Shown here: in pieces, positions 1 through 10,146 of the stretch
Position numbering within the stretch: position 1 is the stretch's first letter
Layout of the letters: each line of letters starts with the position of its first letter
Assembly: GCA_021736785.1 (NCBI GenBank)
Contig: JAIPFF010000003.1
Span: forward strand, 124,001-188,000
Source of the DNA: Thiohalocapsa sp.
GTDB lineage: Bacteria > Pseudomonadota > Gammaproteobacteria > Chromatiales > Chromatiaceae
Length of the DNA: 64,000 bases
Direction: 5' to 3'
The notes under the pieces: model-generated
Databases searched by the model: none
Told to the model about the DNA's origin: nothing
The model's input: the letters and a program-made list of their open reading frames with translations, nothing else
Made by a program: the position numbers and the translations under genes

Positions 1-99
1 CTGCCGGTGTCCGGCGCGCGACGGCCCAGTCGCGACACTGCCCGGGCATCGCCGCAGCCCGGTTTCCCGGTTTGCGCCGATGGCTCGCCGCGACTGCGA

Positions 100-378
100 T
101 CACTCCTCCGCGTCGGGCTCCCGGTCGCGCCGCTGCACCGTCTCCGGATCCGCGGTGATCGGACGGTAGATCTCCACCCGATCCCCCTCCTTCACGCGCG
201 CGTCGAGCTTCGTGAACTTGCCGAAGATGCCGATGCGCTGTGTCTCCAGGTCGATATCCGGATACTGCTGCAGGAGTCCGGCGCGCTCGATGGCGTCGCG
301 AACCGTGCTGCCGTCGGGCACGTCGAGCTTGAGCCATGTGCGCTTGAACTTATCCGCATAGGCGACACCGATATGCAT
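100..378 (-). CDS. rnfH: RnfH family protein
   Basis: A 92-residue protein of the RnfH family (small ubiquitin-like beta-grasp fold), the usual last gene of nitrogen-fixation rnf operons. It begins MHIGVAYADK and carries a conserved-looking RIGIFGK segment followed by a DRVEIYRP stretch typical of the family. The last 15 or so residues are charged and probably disordered. It starts 3 bases after the stop of rnfE, so it is co-transcribed with the rnf genes. Its biochemical role is not established; the family is linked to rnf by gene order. Family call is firm, function is not. Confidence 0.9.
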   Translation of the reverse strand: MHIGVAYADKFKRTWLKLDVPDGSTVRDAIERAGLLQQYPDIDLETQRIGIFGKFTKLDARVKEGDRVEIYRPITADPETVQRRDREPDAEE

Positions 379-381
379 GGC

Positions 382-1086
382 TCAACCCTCCGCCGCCGCG
401 GGCGCGGCACGCAGGCGCATGCGCGTGCTCTGCCGCGCATCGAGCAGCCGCTTCCCCGCCAGCAGGAAACCCAGGGCGATAAAGCCGCCGGGCGGCAGGA
501 TCATCAGCAGGAAGCCGCGGTAGTCGGGAATCAGCGTCAGTTCCAGGAAATGCACGCCCTCCCCCAGCAGCATCGAGGCGTCGGCGAACAGCGTGCCGGA
601 GCCGATGATCTCGCGCACGGCGCCGAGGCCCACAAGCACCATCGTGAAGCCCGCCCCCATCATCAGGCCGTCGAAACCGGACGCCATGACCCCGTTGCGC
701 GACGCGAATGATTCCGCCCGTCCGAGGATGGCGCAATTGGTCACGATCAGCGGAATAAACAGACCGAGCACCTTGTGCAGGTCGTGCATCCAGGCATTCA
801 TGCCGAGGTCGACGAGCGTCACCAGCGTCGCGATGATCAGCACGAACACCGGGATGCGCACTTCCGGCGTGATGATGCCGCGCAACAGCGACACCATCAG
901 CCCGGACATGACCAGCACGAAGGTGCTCGCGAGTCCGAGGCCGAGGCCGTTGGTGGCGGTGCCGGTGACCGCCAGCAGCGGGCACAGTGCCAGCGACTGC
1001 GCGAATACGACATTGTTGTCCCAGGTGCCGTCCTTCGCGATACGGCCCCAGTCGGTCTTCGGGGTTTCTGTCTCGGTCTTGCTCAT
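382..1086 (-). CDS. rnfE: Electron transport complex subunit RnfE
   Basis: Integral membrane subunit of the Rnf complex, which couples electron flow between ferredoxin and NADH to ion movement across the inner membrane. The 234 residues hold about six hydrophobic segments and the family signature LIVTNCAILGRAESFAS near residue 100. An N-terminal TDWGRIAKDGTWDNNVVFAQ stretch is typical of RnfE/NqrD. Length is close to the family norm. It lies 136 bases downstream of rnfG, a wide gap for an rnf operon, and is followed after 3 bases by rnfH. Confidence 0.96.
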   Translation of the reverse strand: MSKTETETPKTDWGRIAKDGTWDNNVVFAQSLALCPLLAVTGTATNGLGLGLASTFVLVMSGLMVSLLRGIITPEVRIPVFVLIIATLVTLVDLGMNAWMHDLHKVLGLFIPLIVTNCAILGRAESFASRNGVMASGFDGLMMGAGFTMVLVGLGAVREIIGSGTLFADASMLLGEGVHFLELTLIPDYRGFLLMILPPGGFIALGFLLAGKRLLDARQSTRMRLRAAPAAAEG

Positions 1087-1222
1087 GGCGTTGGCCGTGT
1101 CGGATCAAGTAAGCGTTGAAGGTGCTCGGAGCGCTGATTCGCTCGATCGGGGCACGCACGGGCGCGATGCGTGTCGCGGGAGGCCCGCTTCCGATCGACG
1201 CCCTCTTCGCAACCGCCCGTGG

Positions 1223-1888
1223 TTAGTCTTCGCGCGCCGCGTCGGTCGTCAGCACCGCCGAGGCGGTCAGCGCGTCGCGATTGGCCTCGAACAGCTCGAG
1301 CCCGCCCTTGACGGCGCGCACGACGGCGCGCGGCGTGATGGTCGCGCCGCTGAACTGATCGAAGATGCCGCCGTCTTTCTCCACCGCCCAGCGCGCCGGC
1401 TGCGGGTCATCCAGAGAGCGGCCGTCGAAAGACAGAATCCAGTCATCGCGGCCGATTTCGATCTTGTCGCCCAGGCCCGGCGTCTCTGCATGGGCCAGCA
1501 CGCGTGCGCCGAGGACGCGGCCGTCGACGCCGATGCCGAGCAGCACATGGATCGGCCCGGCATACCCCTGCCCGGTGACATCGAACGCCACCGCGGTCAC
1601 GTCGAGCCCTTGCAGTGCCCGATAAACAGTGACGCTGCCCTCCGGGACGACGGCCGCCGTCGCCGGCAGTTGGATGGTGTTGGCCAGCAGATCGTTGTCG
1701 TGCAGATCCTCCGGCAGCACCTGCTGCAGCGACGCCAGCAGATCCTCCGCCTCGCGCTCGGCAATGGCGTCGCGGGTGGCGATGTCGCCCATTACCAACA
1801 GCGCCGCCGCGACCAGCGCGAATCCGCCGAGCAGGCCCGACTGATAGCCGACCCGTCGGCGATAGGTGGGGTTGGCGACCGTGCTCAT
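1223..1888 (-). CDS. rnfG: Electron transport complex subunit RnfG
   Basis: FMN-carrying subunit of Rnf, 221 residues. One N-terminal membrane helix (about residues 15-33) anchors a periplasmic FMN-binding domain. The flavin attachment motif SGATITPRAVV is present near the C-terminus; its Thr is the expected site of covalent FMN linkage in this family. The ATG at 1888 overlaps the rnfD stop in an ATGA arrangement, which fixes the start although the frame stays open further upstream. Part of the minus-strand rnfABCDGEH operon. Confidence 0.95.
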   Translation of the reverse strand: MSTVANPTYRRRVGYQSGLLGGFALVAAALLVMGDIATRDAIAEREAEDLLASLQQVLPEDLHDNDLLANTIQLPATAAVVPEGSVTVYRALQGLDVTAVAFDVTGQGYAGPIHVLLGIGVDGRVLGARVLAHAETPGLGDKIEIGRDDWILSFDGRSLDDPQPARWAVEKDGGIFDQFSGATITPRAVVRAVKGGLELFEANRDALTASAVLTTDAARED

Positions 1889-2982
1889 CGGTTCTTCTCC
1901 GGGGCGGCATTCACGGCTTGCTCGCCATAGTCGAGGGGGCGTCCGCGGCGGTCGCGGCCGTAGATGCGGGGCTTGAGGTAGTGGTCGATCATCGGCGTGC
2001 AGGCGTTCATCAGGAGCACCGCGAAGCCGATGCCCTCCGGGTATCCGCCCCAGGTGCGGATCACGTAAACCAACAGGCCGACGCCGGCACCGAACAGCAG
2101 CTGGCCCCGCAGCGAGACCGGGGATGTCACCGGATCGGTGGCGATGAAGAACGCGCACAGCACGGTGGCACCGCTGAGAACGTGATAGAGCGCCCCCGGG
2201 TAATGGTCCGGAGCGATCAGGCTCATCAACGTCGCCAGCAGCACGATGGTCCCCAGCATCGCCGCCGGTATCTGCCAGGCGATGACGCGCTTGTAGAGCA
2301 GGAACAAGCCGCCGAGTCCCAGCAGCAGGGCCGATGTCTCGCCGAGGGCGCCGGGTACCGTTCCGAGCAGCGCGGCCAGCGGATCGAAGACCTGGGGCAG
2401 GATCTCCCCGATCGTCGCCCCTTCGCCGAGCTCCGTGCGCACGTGGCCGAGCAGCGAGGCACCGGTTATCGCATCGTAGGTCTGCCCGCCGAAGGTGATG
2501 GCGAGCCCCTCCATGAAGCCGGGCGCCTCGGCGGAAAACAGAGGCTGCGGCTGCAGGAAGCGCGTCATTTCCACCGGGAACGAGATCAGCAGCGCCACCC
2601 GCGCGATCATCGCCGGATTGAAGAGATTCTGTCCGATGCCGCCGAAAACCTGCTTGCCCAGCACGACCGCGAGCAGGCCGCCGATGACCCCGACCCACCA
2701 GGGCGCCCAAGGCGGCAGCGTCAGTGCCAGCAGCCAGCCGGTGAGCAGGGCAGAGCCGTCCATCAAGGCGGGGCGAACCGCGCGTCCCGCAATCAGCAGG
2801 GACAATGCCTCGAAGGCAGCCGTCGAGCCGAGCGTGACCGTGAAGACAAAAATCGCCGGCCAGCCGAACTGGTACAGCCCGAACAGCGTCGCCGGCACCA
2901 GTGCGACCATAACCAGCGCCATCGTCCGCCCGACGCTGACCGGCGCATGGGCATGCGGACTTGCGGCAAGTGATTGATTCAT
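1885..2982 (-). CDS. rnfD: Electron transport complex subunit RnfD
   Basis: Polytopic membrane subunit of Rnf (NqrB/RnfD family), 365 residues with about nine or ten hydrophobic segments. Family landmarks include FGGIGQNLFNPAM near residue 113 and PVTSPVSLRGQLLFGAGVG near the C-terminus. The covalent FMN region reads DAITGASLLG (residues 170-179), where relatives usually show a GAT motif; Ser176 takes the place of the usual Thr. It overlaps rnfG by four bases and follows rnfC after a 112-base gap. Confidence 0.95.
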   Translation of the reverse strand: MNQSLAASPHAHAPVSVGRTMALVMVALVPATLFGLYQFGWPAIFVFTVTLGSTAAFEALSLLIAGRAVRPALMDGSALLTGWLLALTLPPWAPWWVGVIGGLLAVVLGKQVFGGIGQNLFNPAMIARVALLISFPVEMTRFLQPQPLFSAEAPGFMEGLAITFGGQTYDAITGASLLGHVRTELGEGATIGEILPQVFDPLAALLGTVPGALGETSALLLGLGGLFLLYKRVIAWQIPAAMLGTIVLLATLMSLIAPDHYPGALYHVLSGATVLCAFFIATDPVTSPVSLRGQLLFGAGVGLLVYVIRTWGGYPEGIGFAVLLMNACTPMIDHYLKPRIYGRDRRGRPLDYGEQAVNAAPEKNR

Positions 2983-3094
2983 TTTTAACTAACCTGCAAT
3001 CTCATTCGACCGTATCGGCACTCGCCCGCGCCCCTCGGCGCCCGTTCGCTTTGCTTCGCTGCGGTGCGCGGCAGCGCGAACCGCGCCGGGCGAA

Positions 3095-4660
3095 TCAATC
3101 CGATACCGTGGCCGCGGCTTTCTCGGCCGCTGCCGCCTCGGCCTTTTTCTTCGCTTCTGCCTCGCGCTTGCGCTTGGCCATGGCCTCGCGCTTGGCCTGT
3201 TTCTGCGCCTCCATGCGCGCCGCGCGCTGCTCGGCCAGGCGTTTGGTCTCCGCCTGCTTTTGCTTGGCCCGGCCGCGCGCGGCCATCTCGCCCTTGGCAT
3301 GATTGAAAAACTGCACCAGCGGGATGTGGGCCGGGCAGACGTAGGCACAGGACCCGCAGCCGATGCAGTCCATCAGCCCGTTGGAGACCGCGCCCTCCAG
3401 ATCGCCGGCGCGGGTGTGCGCGGCCATTTGCAGCGGCACCAGACCGCAGGGGCAGGCATCGACGCAGCTTCCGCAGCGGATACAGGCGGACGGCTCGCGG
3501 CGGCTGGTTTCCGCCGCCGTCAGGGCGAGCACGCCGTTGGTGCCCTTCATGATCGGCACCCGCAGCTCCGGCAGCGGCTGGCCCATCATCGGACCGCCGC
3601 TGATCAGCCGCGCCGGCGGCTCGGCGAAGCCGCCGCAGTAGTCGACCAGATCCTGCACCTTGGTGCCGATCGGCACCCGCAGGTTGCGCGGGCGGCTCAC
3701 CGCCGCGCCGGTCACCGTGACCACCCGCGAAATCAGCGGACGACCGAAGCGCAGCGCCTCGTGCACGGCGAACGCCGTCGCCGGATTGTGAACGACGACA
3801 CCGATATCGGCGGTGAGTCCGCGCGCCGGCGTCTCCAGGCCGATCAGCGTCTGCACCAAGTGCTTCTCCGACCCCATCGGATAACGGTTCGGCAACCGCA
3901 CCACCGTGATCTCGGCTGTCCGCTCGCTGTCCGGGGCGTCCGCCGCGGTGCCGGTAGCGAATCCGGTAGCGAATCCGGCGGCGCCGTCGACGGGCGCCGC
4001 CGCTCGGCGCATAGCGGCCAAGGCCTCGGGCTTATTGCCTTCGATGCCGACCATCACCCGCGGCACGCCCAGCGCGCGAGCCATGATGCGAATGCCGTCG
4101 ACGACGGCGTCCGCCTGCTCACGCATCAGGCGATCGTCGCAGGTCAGGTAGGGCTCGCATTCCGAGCCGTTGATGACGAGCGTGTGCAGCCGGTAGCGAC
4201 TGCGCAGGTTCAGCTTCACGGCGGACGGGAAAGTAGCGCCGCCCATGCCGACGACGCCGGCCTGGGCCACGCGCGCGGCGATCTCCTCGGGCGTCAGCGC
4301 AAACGGGTTATCGACACCGTGAATGTCTTCGTGCCAGCGGTCTTCGCCGTCCGGCTGCAGCGTGATGCTGCGCACCGACAGTCCGGACGGATGATTCGCC
4401 GGATAGAAGCCGAGACCCGCGATGCGCCCGGATGTGGGTGCATGAATCGGCGCCGACACCGCCCCCTGCGCGCGGGCGATCAGTTGCCCCTTGGCCACGT
4501 GCTCACGGCGCTGTACCACCGGGTTCGCCGCCGCGCCGATGTGCTGCTGCAGCGGAATGTGCAACAGCGCCGGCATCGGCAGGTCTTCGATAGGCCGCGC
4601 GGCGGCCAAGGATTTGCGGTCGTCCGGATGGACGCCGCCGCGGATCTTGAACAGACGCAT
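3095..4660 (-). CDS. rnfC: Electron transport complex subunit RnfC
   Basis: Peripheral Rnf subunit that carries the NADH/FMN-binding region and two 4Fe-4S clusters. The 521-residue protein begins MRLFKIRGGVHPDDRK. A Gly-rich VGMGGATFPSAVKL nucleotide-binding segment follows the N-terminal barrel-sandwich part. Two ferredoxin motifs are visible: CIRCGSCVDACP and CIGCGSCAYVCP. The C-terminal 60 residues are a Lys/Ala/Glu/Arg-rich helical tail, common in proteobacterial RnfC but variable in length. The ATG at 4660 shares one base with the rnfB stop (TGATG), indicating translational coupling. Confidence 0.96.
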   Translation of the reverse strand: MRLFKIRGGVHPDDRKSLAAARPIEDLPMPALLHIPLQQHIGAAANPVVQRREHVAKGQLIARAQGAVSAPIHAPTSGRIAGLGFYPANHPSGLSVRSITLQPDGEDRWHEDIHGVDNPFALTPEEIAARVAQAGVVGMGGATFPSAVKLNLRSRYRLHTLVINGSECEPYLTCDDRLMREQADAVVDGIRIMARALGVPRVMVGIEGNKPEALAAMRRAAAPVDGAAGFATGFATGTAADAPDSERTAEITVVRLPNRYPMGSEKHLVQTLIGLETPARGLTADIGVVVHNPATAFAVHEALRFGRPLISRVVTVTGAAVSRPRNLRVPIGTKVQDLVDYCGGFAEPPARLISGGPMMGQPLPELRVPIMKGTNGVLALTAAETSRREPSACIRCGSCVDACPCGLVPLQMAAHTRAGDLEGAVSNGLMDCIGCGSCAYVCPAHIPLVQFFNHAKGEMAARGRAKQKQAETKRLAEQRAARMEAQKQAKREAMAKRKREAEAKKKAEAAAAEKAAATVSD

Positions 4661-5190
4661 CAGAGCACCACCGCCGGATTCGGCCAGACCCAGTTTTGAA
4701 CCGTCTGCGTCGCCGGGCGCATCTCGATGCACTCGGTCGGGCAGACGTCCCAGCATTTCTCGCAGCCCGTGCAGGCATCCTCGAACACGGAGTGAATCTG
4801 ATCGTTGGCGCCGATAATCGCGTCCGTCGGGCATCGCTTCATGCACTTGGTGCAGCCGATGCAGAGGCGCTCGTGGATGAATGCGACCATCGGCGGCTTA
4901 TCGTCGACGCCGGAAAGATCGACACTGACGCCGAGCAGCGCGGCCAACTCCTCGGCCAGCGCCCGACCGCCCGGCGGACACAGGGTCGGCGGCGCCTCGC
5001 CGGAGGCCAGCGCGGCCGCGGCCGGCGAGCAGCCCGGGTAACCGCACTGACCGCACTGGGAGCCGGGCAGCATTGCCTCGATCTCGCCGGTCAGGGGGCT
5101 CTCCTCGACCTTGAGAAAGCGCGCGGCAACACCGAGCAGCGCACCGAGGCCGAGTCCAAGAAAGGTCAAGCTGAAGATCGCGGCAATCAC
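4660..5190 (-). CDS. rnfB: Electron transport complex subunit RnfB
   Basis: Iron-sulfur subunit of Rnf, 176 residues. An N-terminal membrane helix (VIAAIFSLTFLGLGLGALLG) is followed by a CGQCGYPGC 4Fe-4S motif and two ferredoxin motifs, CIGCTKCMKRCP and CTGCEKCWDVCP. I chose the GTG at 5190 because GGAG lies about 10 bases upstream and the protein then begins exactly at the membrane helix; the frame is open upstream but encodes an Arg-rich stretch unlike the family. A 174-base gap separates it from rnfA. Confidence 0.95.
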   Translation of the reverse strand: MIAAIFSLTFLGLGLGALLGVAARFLKVEESPLTGEIEAMLPGSQCGQCGYPGCSPAAAALASGEAPPTLCPPGGRALAEELAALLGVSVDLSGVDDKPPMVAFIHERLCIGCTKCMKRCPTDAIIGANDQIHSVFEDACTGCEKCWDVCPTECIEMRPATQTVQNWVWPNPAVVL

Positions 5191-5364
5191 GGGTGCGCAT
5201 CTCCGATCGAGTAAGTCATAAGGATGCCGATGCGCGGGACGCGCGAGGCGATGCGGGCAGGCAACGGCGCCTCGCCGTCCCCGACCGGTCTGTCGGCGCC
5301 GCCGGCGCCGCGTACGCACCTGCGCGGGGTCGCGCGCACGGGCTCGGGTTGTCGAGTCGGCGGG

Positions 5365-5940
5365 TCACGCCAGCCCTGCGAAGCCCATAAAGGCCAGCGA
5401 CAACAGCCCGGCGACCACGAACGCGATGGGGGCGCCGGCGAACGGCGCCGGCACCTGCGCCAGCGCCAGCCGCTCGCGCAGTCCCGCGAACAGCACCATC
5501 ACCAGCGTGAATCCCAACGCCGATCCGAAGCCGTAGATCAGGCTCTCGAAGAAGCTGTGCTGCTCCTGAACGTTGAGCAGGGCGACGCCCAGCACGGCAC
5601 AGTTGGTCGTGATCAGCGGCAGGAAGATGCCGAGCACCTGATACAGCGTCGGCGAGAGCTTGCGCACCGCCATTTCGGTGAACTGCACGACGGCGGCGAT
5701 GACCAGGATGAACGTCAGGATGCGCAGGAAGCCGATGTCCAGCGGCTGCAGGACGAAGTGCTGCAGCAGCCAGCTTGCCGCGGCCGCCAGTGTCAGAACG
5801 AAGGTGGTCGCGAGCCCCATGCCGAGTGCCGTGTCGAGCTTGTTCGACACGCCCATGAAGGGACACAGCCCGAGGAACTTCACGAGCACCACGTTATTGA
5901 CCAGCGCGGTGGCAAGGATCAGCATCAAAGGCTCGGTCAT
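5365..5940 (-). CDS. rnfA: Electron transport complex subunit RnfA
   Basis: First gene of the rnf operon. Integral membrane subunit of 191 residues (NqrE/RnfA family) with six predicted helices. Signature segments are [21 protein letters not shown] near the N-terminus and [17 protein letters not shown] in the middle; the Cys residues in these half-helices belong to the membrane iron-sulfur site described for the family. Start at ATG 5940 matches family N-termini. A sigma-54 promoter lies 44 bases upstream (5984-5999), so transcription is probably NifA-dependent. Confidence 0.97.
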   Translation of the reverse strand: MTEPLMLILATALVNNVVLVKFLGLCPFMGVSNKLDTALGMGLATTFVLTLAAAASWLLQHFVLQPLDIGFLRILTFILVIAAVVQFTEMAVRKLSPTLYQVLGIFLPLITTNCAVLGVALLNVQEQHSFFESLIYGFGSALGFTLVMVLFAGLRERLALAQVPAPFAGAPIAFVVAGLLSLAFMGFAGLA

Positions 5941-5983
5941 GGGCGGCTCGTCGGGTGCAGTCGTTGGACTTGCTGGAGCCGAA

Positions 5984-5999
5984 AGCAAAAGCGGTGCCA
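5984..5999 (-). promoter_or_regulatory. Sigma-54 promoter of rnfABCDGEH
   Basis: Read on the minus strand the site is TGGCACCGCTTTTGCT. It matches the sigma-54 consensus TGGCAC-N5-TTGCW, with GG and GC separated by exactly 10 bases. It ends 44 bases before the rnfA ATG, giving a predicted leader of about 30 bases. Two TGT-N10-ACA sites lie roughly 135 and 177 bases further upstream, as expected for a NifA-activated promoter. Confidence 0.85.
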
Positions 6000-6133
6000 G
6001 CCGATGCGGCCGCCTCGGGCGCGGTTTCCCCGGACGCATCGAATGCGGGCAAACGCGCCGCTCAATGCGCGATTTCAAGGCATCGCCGCGCGGATGCACG
6101 CATGATGCGCGGCCTGCGCGACAGGGCCGCCGA

Positions 6134-6149
6134 TGTCACGGACGACACA
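6134..6149. promoter_or_regulatory. NifA upstream activator sequence 1
   Basis: The sequence TGTCACGGACGACACA is a perfect TGT-N10-ACA element, the established NifA binding motif. It lies about midway between the rnf and nifL sigma-54 promoters. The element is palindromic, so it could serve either or both directions. Confidence 0.75.
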
Positions 6150-6175
6150 TTGGTCTTGCTGCGGTGCAGCACGAT

Positions 6176-6191
6176 TGTCGTGTTTCCGACA
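6176..6191. promoter_or_regulatory. NifA upstream activator sequence 2
   Basis: The sequence TGTCGTGTTTCCGACA is a second perfect TGT-N10-ACA element, 42 bases (four helical turns) from the first. Same-face spacing supports cooperative NifA binding. It lies about 157 bases before the nifL -24 element and 177 bases from that of rnf. Confidence 0.75.
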
Positions 6192-6331
6192 GAGCCCGAG
6201 GTCGGGCAGGCGCGGCGCGGCGACCGCGCCGCGGGCGCATATCGGACGCGAGCCGCTGCGCCGACCGCTCACGGCGCGGTCCGCGTGCCTTTGCGGTCGC
6301 CGCCGCCGGCCCGGTTGCGCTGGAGGTTGCA

Positions 6332-6348
6332 TGGCATACAACCTGCAT
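6332..6348 (+). promoter_or_regulatory. Sigma-54-like promoter of nifLA
   Basis: TGGCATACAACCTGCAT has the invariant GG and GC dinucleotides (6333-6334 and 6345-6346) with exactly 10 bases between. The -24 half is TGGCA and the -12 half is TGCAT, a little weaker than the rnf promoter. It ends 47 bases before the nifL GTG. With the upstream NifA sites it suggests that NifA activates its own operon. Confidence 0.7.
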
Positions 6349-6395
6349 CTTGTGTGGAAGGTACAGCTGATCGGTTTCCCCTCGAGGAGTATGTC

Positions 6396-8069
6396 GTGAC
6401 GGTTCGCAATTCGACGTCGACGGAGTCCAAGCAGACGGAGCAGCCGCCGGAAGAGCAGCAGCAGGGTATCGCCAGCGCTCTCGGTGAATTCCTGCGCAGC
6501 CCGCCGGAGGGGACGCCGCCCGAGGTGGTCGAGGCATTGACATTGATGGCGGGCAATCCGGACGATCCGCTGCCTCCCCGGCTGTACTTCGAGAGCGTCG
6601 AGCAAGCACCGGTAGCGATCTCGGTGACGGATGCCAAGGCCAACATTCTCTACGCCAACGCGGCCTTCGAAGCCCTGAGCGGCTACAGTCGCAGCGAAGT
6701 CATCGGCAAGAACGAATCCATCCTCTCCAGCAACGCGACGCCGGAGTCGATCTACCAGCAGCTCTGGCGCACCATCCAGCGTAAGCGCCCGTGGACAGGC
6801 ACGCTGGTGAACCGGCGCAAAGACGGGGGGGATTACTTGGCCGAGTTGGTGATCTCGCCGGTGCTCGACACCGCCGGGCGCATCCGCTACTTCCTCGGCA
6901 TGCACCGCGACGTGACCCGCGAGCATGAGTTGACCGTGGCGCTGCGCCAGCAGAAAACCCGTATCGAGACGGTGCTCGACGCCGCGCCGGTCTTGGTGGT
7001 GCTGATGGACAAGGACGGACGTATCATCCTCGACAACATGGAGTACAAAAAGCTGCTCGGGGACCTGCGCGGACGCGAGCCCGTGAACCTGCTGCGCGAG
7101 GCCCTGCGCGAGCAGGCCGGATTCGATCCGCTGGAGCGCGCCGAGAGCGGCCAGGGCTTTCGCGACGTCGAAATCAGCATCGAAGTGCCCGGCGGCAGCG
7201 GGCCGCGCTGGTTCTCCTGCTCGGGCACCGCGGTCAACGAGTCCGACAGCAGCCTCAGCGGCTATTTCGTGCGAGGCAACGCCGGTGACCTGCGCTTATT
7301 GCTGCTGGCCAGCGACGTCACCGCCCGCCGCCGGGAAATCGAGCGCGCCCACTTGGAGAACCTGCGTGCACGGCTTGCCGAGCAGCAGTTGGGCCAGGGC
7401 ATGCGCGAGGCGCTGACCGCCGCCAGCTATCAGATTCAAGTACCGCTGAACCTGATTCGCGCCGCCAGCGGCATGTTCAAGTCCGGCGGCGGCAACGTGG
7501 AGGTCTTCGCCGAGATGCTCGGCCAGATCAGCACCGCCGGAGAGACGGCGCTGAAGACACTGCAGGCCGCATTGCCCGCCGACATTCCGGAGCCCGGCGT
7601 CAGCGTGAACGTCAACGAGCTGCTGCGCCACGTGCTCGCGCTCGAGACCGACCGCCTGCTGGCCGCCGGCGTCGTCGTCGACTGGCAGCCGGCATTGGTG
7701 CTGCCGGAGCTCTCCGGACACAAGAACCAGCTGCGCTCGCTGTTCAAGCACCTGATCGATAACGCCCTGCAGGCGATGCAGGAAAGCGGCCGTGCCCATC
7801 GCGAGATGCGCCTGGTCACCCGCGCGCTCGAAGACGCGGTGGAGGTGATCGTCGAGGACAACGGTCCCGGCGTACCCGCGGAGGCCCACTTCAAGGTCTT
7901 CGAGCCGTTCTATATCGGCTGGCGGCGCAAATTCGGCCGCGCGGGCATGGGGCTGGCGTTGGCGCAGGAGATCGTCAACCAGCATGGCGGCTGCATCGAG
8001 ATCGACCCCGAATGCAAGACAGGCTGCCGTGTGCGCGTCACCCTCGGCGACGTCGAATCCTTGGAATGA
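6396..8069 (+). CDS. nifL: Nitrogen fixation negative regulator NifL
   Basis: Redox- and nitrogen-responsive antiactivator that binds and inhibits NifA. 557 residues. PAS1 (about residues 65-175; VEQAPVAISVTDAKANILYANA, KRPWTGTLVNRRKDGG, FLGMHRDVTREHE) corresponds to the FAD-binding PAS domain of Azotobacter NifL. A second PAS region (about 185-320) follows, then a dimerisation helix pair and a GHKL ATP-binding domain with LIDNALQAM, DNGPGVP and GMGLALAQEIV boxes. The H-box reads AASYQIQVPLN, so no phospho-accepting His is seen, in line with NifL acting by protein contact and not phosphotransfer. GTG start at 6396 is preceded by GAGGAG six bases upstream. It overlaps or abuts nifA. Confidence 0.94.
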   Translation: MTVRNSTSTESKQTEQPPEEQQQGIASALGEFLRSPPEGTPPEVVEALTLMAGNPDDPLPPRLYFESVEQAPVAISVTDAKANILYANAAFEALSGYSRSEVIGKNESILSSNATPESIYQQLWRTIQRKRPWTGTLVNRRKDGGDYLAELVISPVLDTAGRIRYFLGMHRDVTREHELTVALRQQKTRIETVLDAAPVLVVLMDKDGRIILDNMEYKKLLGDLRGREPVNLLREALREQAGFDPLERAESGQGFRDVEISIEVPGGSGPRWFSCSGTAVNESDSSLSGYFVRGNAGDLRLLLLASDVTARRREIERAHLENLRARLAEQQLGQGMREALTAASYQIQVPLNLIRAASGMFKSGGGNVEVFAEMLGQISTAGETALKTLQAALPADIPEPGVSVNVNELLRHVLALETDRLLAAGVVVDWQPALVLPELSGHKNQLRSLFKHLIDNALQAMQESGRAHREMRLVTRALEDAVEVIVEDNGPGVPAEAHFKVFEPFYIGWRRKFGRAGMGLALAQEIVNQHGGCIEIDPECKTGCRVRVTLGDVESLE

Positions 8070-8086
8070 CGGTCCGAAGAGACGCG

Positions 8087-9664
<1,578 letters not shown>

Positions 9665-9790
9665 GCGCGGCGGCGCCTGTCGACTCCAACCCGTGCGATC
9701 CTCCTGCCCGACCGGCGAATCGCCGCGCGGGTATCGATGGCGGCGTCGCGATTTTAAACACCCACTTGCAGCGAGACGGGTCGAGCATCA

Positions 9791-10045
9791 ATGACCGTAT
9801 TCAAACCCTGTGCCGGCAAGGACGCCTGTACCGACGGCGGCAGCCACTGCCAAGGCTGCGGGCGCTCCCACGAGGAGATCGCACGCACCCGGGACGCCAT
9901 CGCGATACTCGCCGAACTGGCCGTCGAGATGGACTACACCAACGTCGAGGCCTTTGCCGACTATGTGGCGCGCCGAATCGTCAAGAAAACGGACCAGCAG
10001 CGGCGCACGGCCGCGGCCTTGCGACCGGTTGCTTCGAGCCGCTGA
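9791..10045 (+). CDS. Small Cys-rich protein, DUF1289-like
   Basis: An 84-residue protein. The first 30 residues hold four Cys in a C-X5-C-X6-C-X2-C pattern (PCAGKDACTDGGSHCQGCGRSHEEI), resembling the CxGCxRxxxEI signature of DUF1289 proteins and likely to bind zinc or an iron-sulfur cluster. The remainder is helical and charged. It lies 126 bases downstream of nifA on the same strand, so a nitrogen-fixation link is possible but unproven. The similarity to DUF1289 is by eye. Confidence 0.7.
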   Translation: MTVFKPCAGKDACTDGGSHCQGCGRSHEEIARTRDAIAILAELAVEMDYTNVEAFADYVARRIVKKTDQQRRTAAALRPVASSR

Positions 10046-10146
10046 GCCTTTGTGCCGTTGCCGAGACGTCCCGCGGCAAGACCGCGCCGCGGTCCGGCGG
10101 GCGGCTCGGTGCCGGCCGCCGACCGAGCGACGTTACGCGACGAACT

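Noticed and set aside
7-711. Long plus-strand open frame over rnfH and rnfE
   Set aside because: It is the antisense of two clear rnf genes and gives Arg/His-rich sequence without similarity; a shadow of high GC content.
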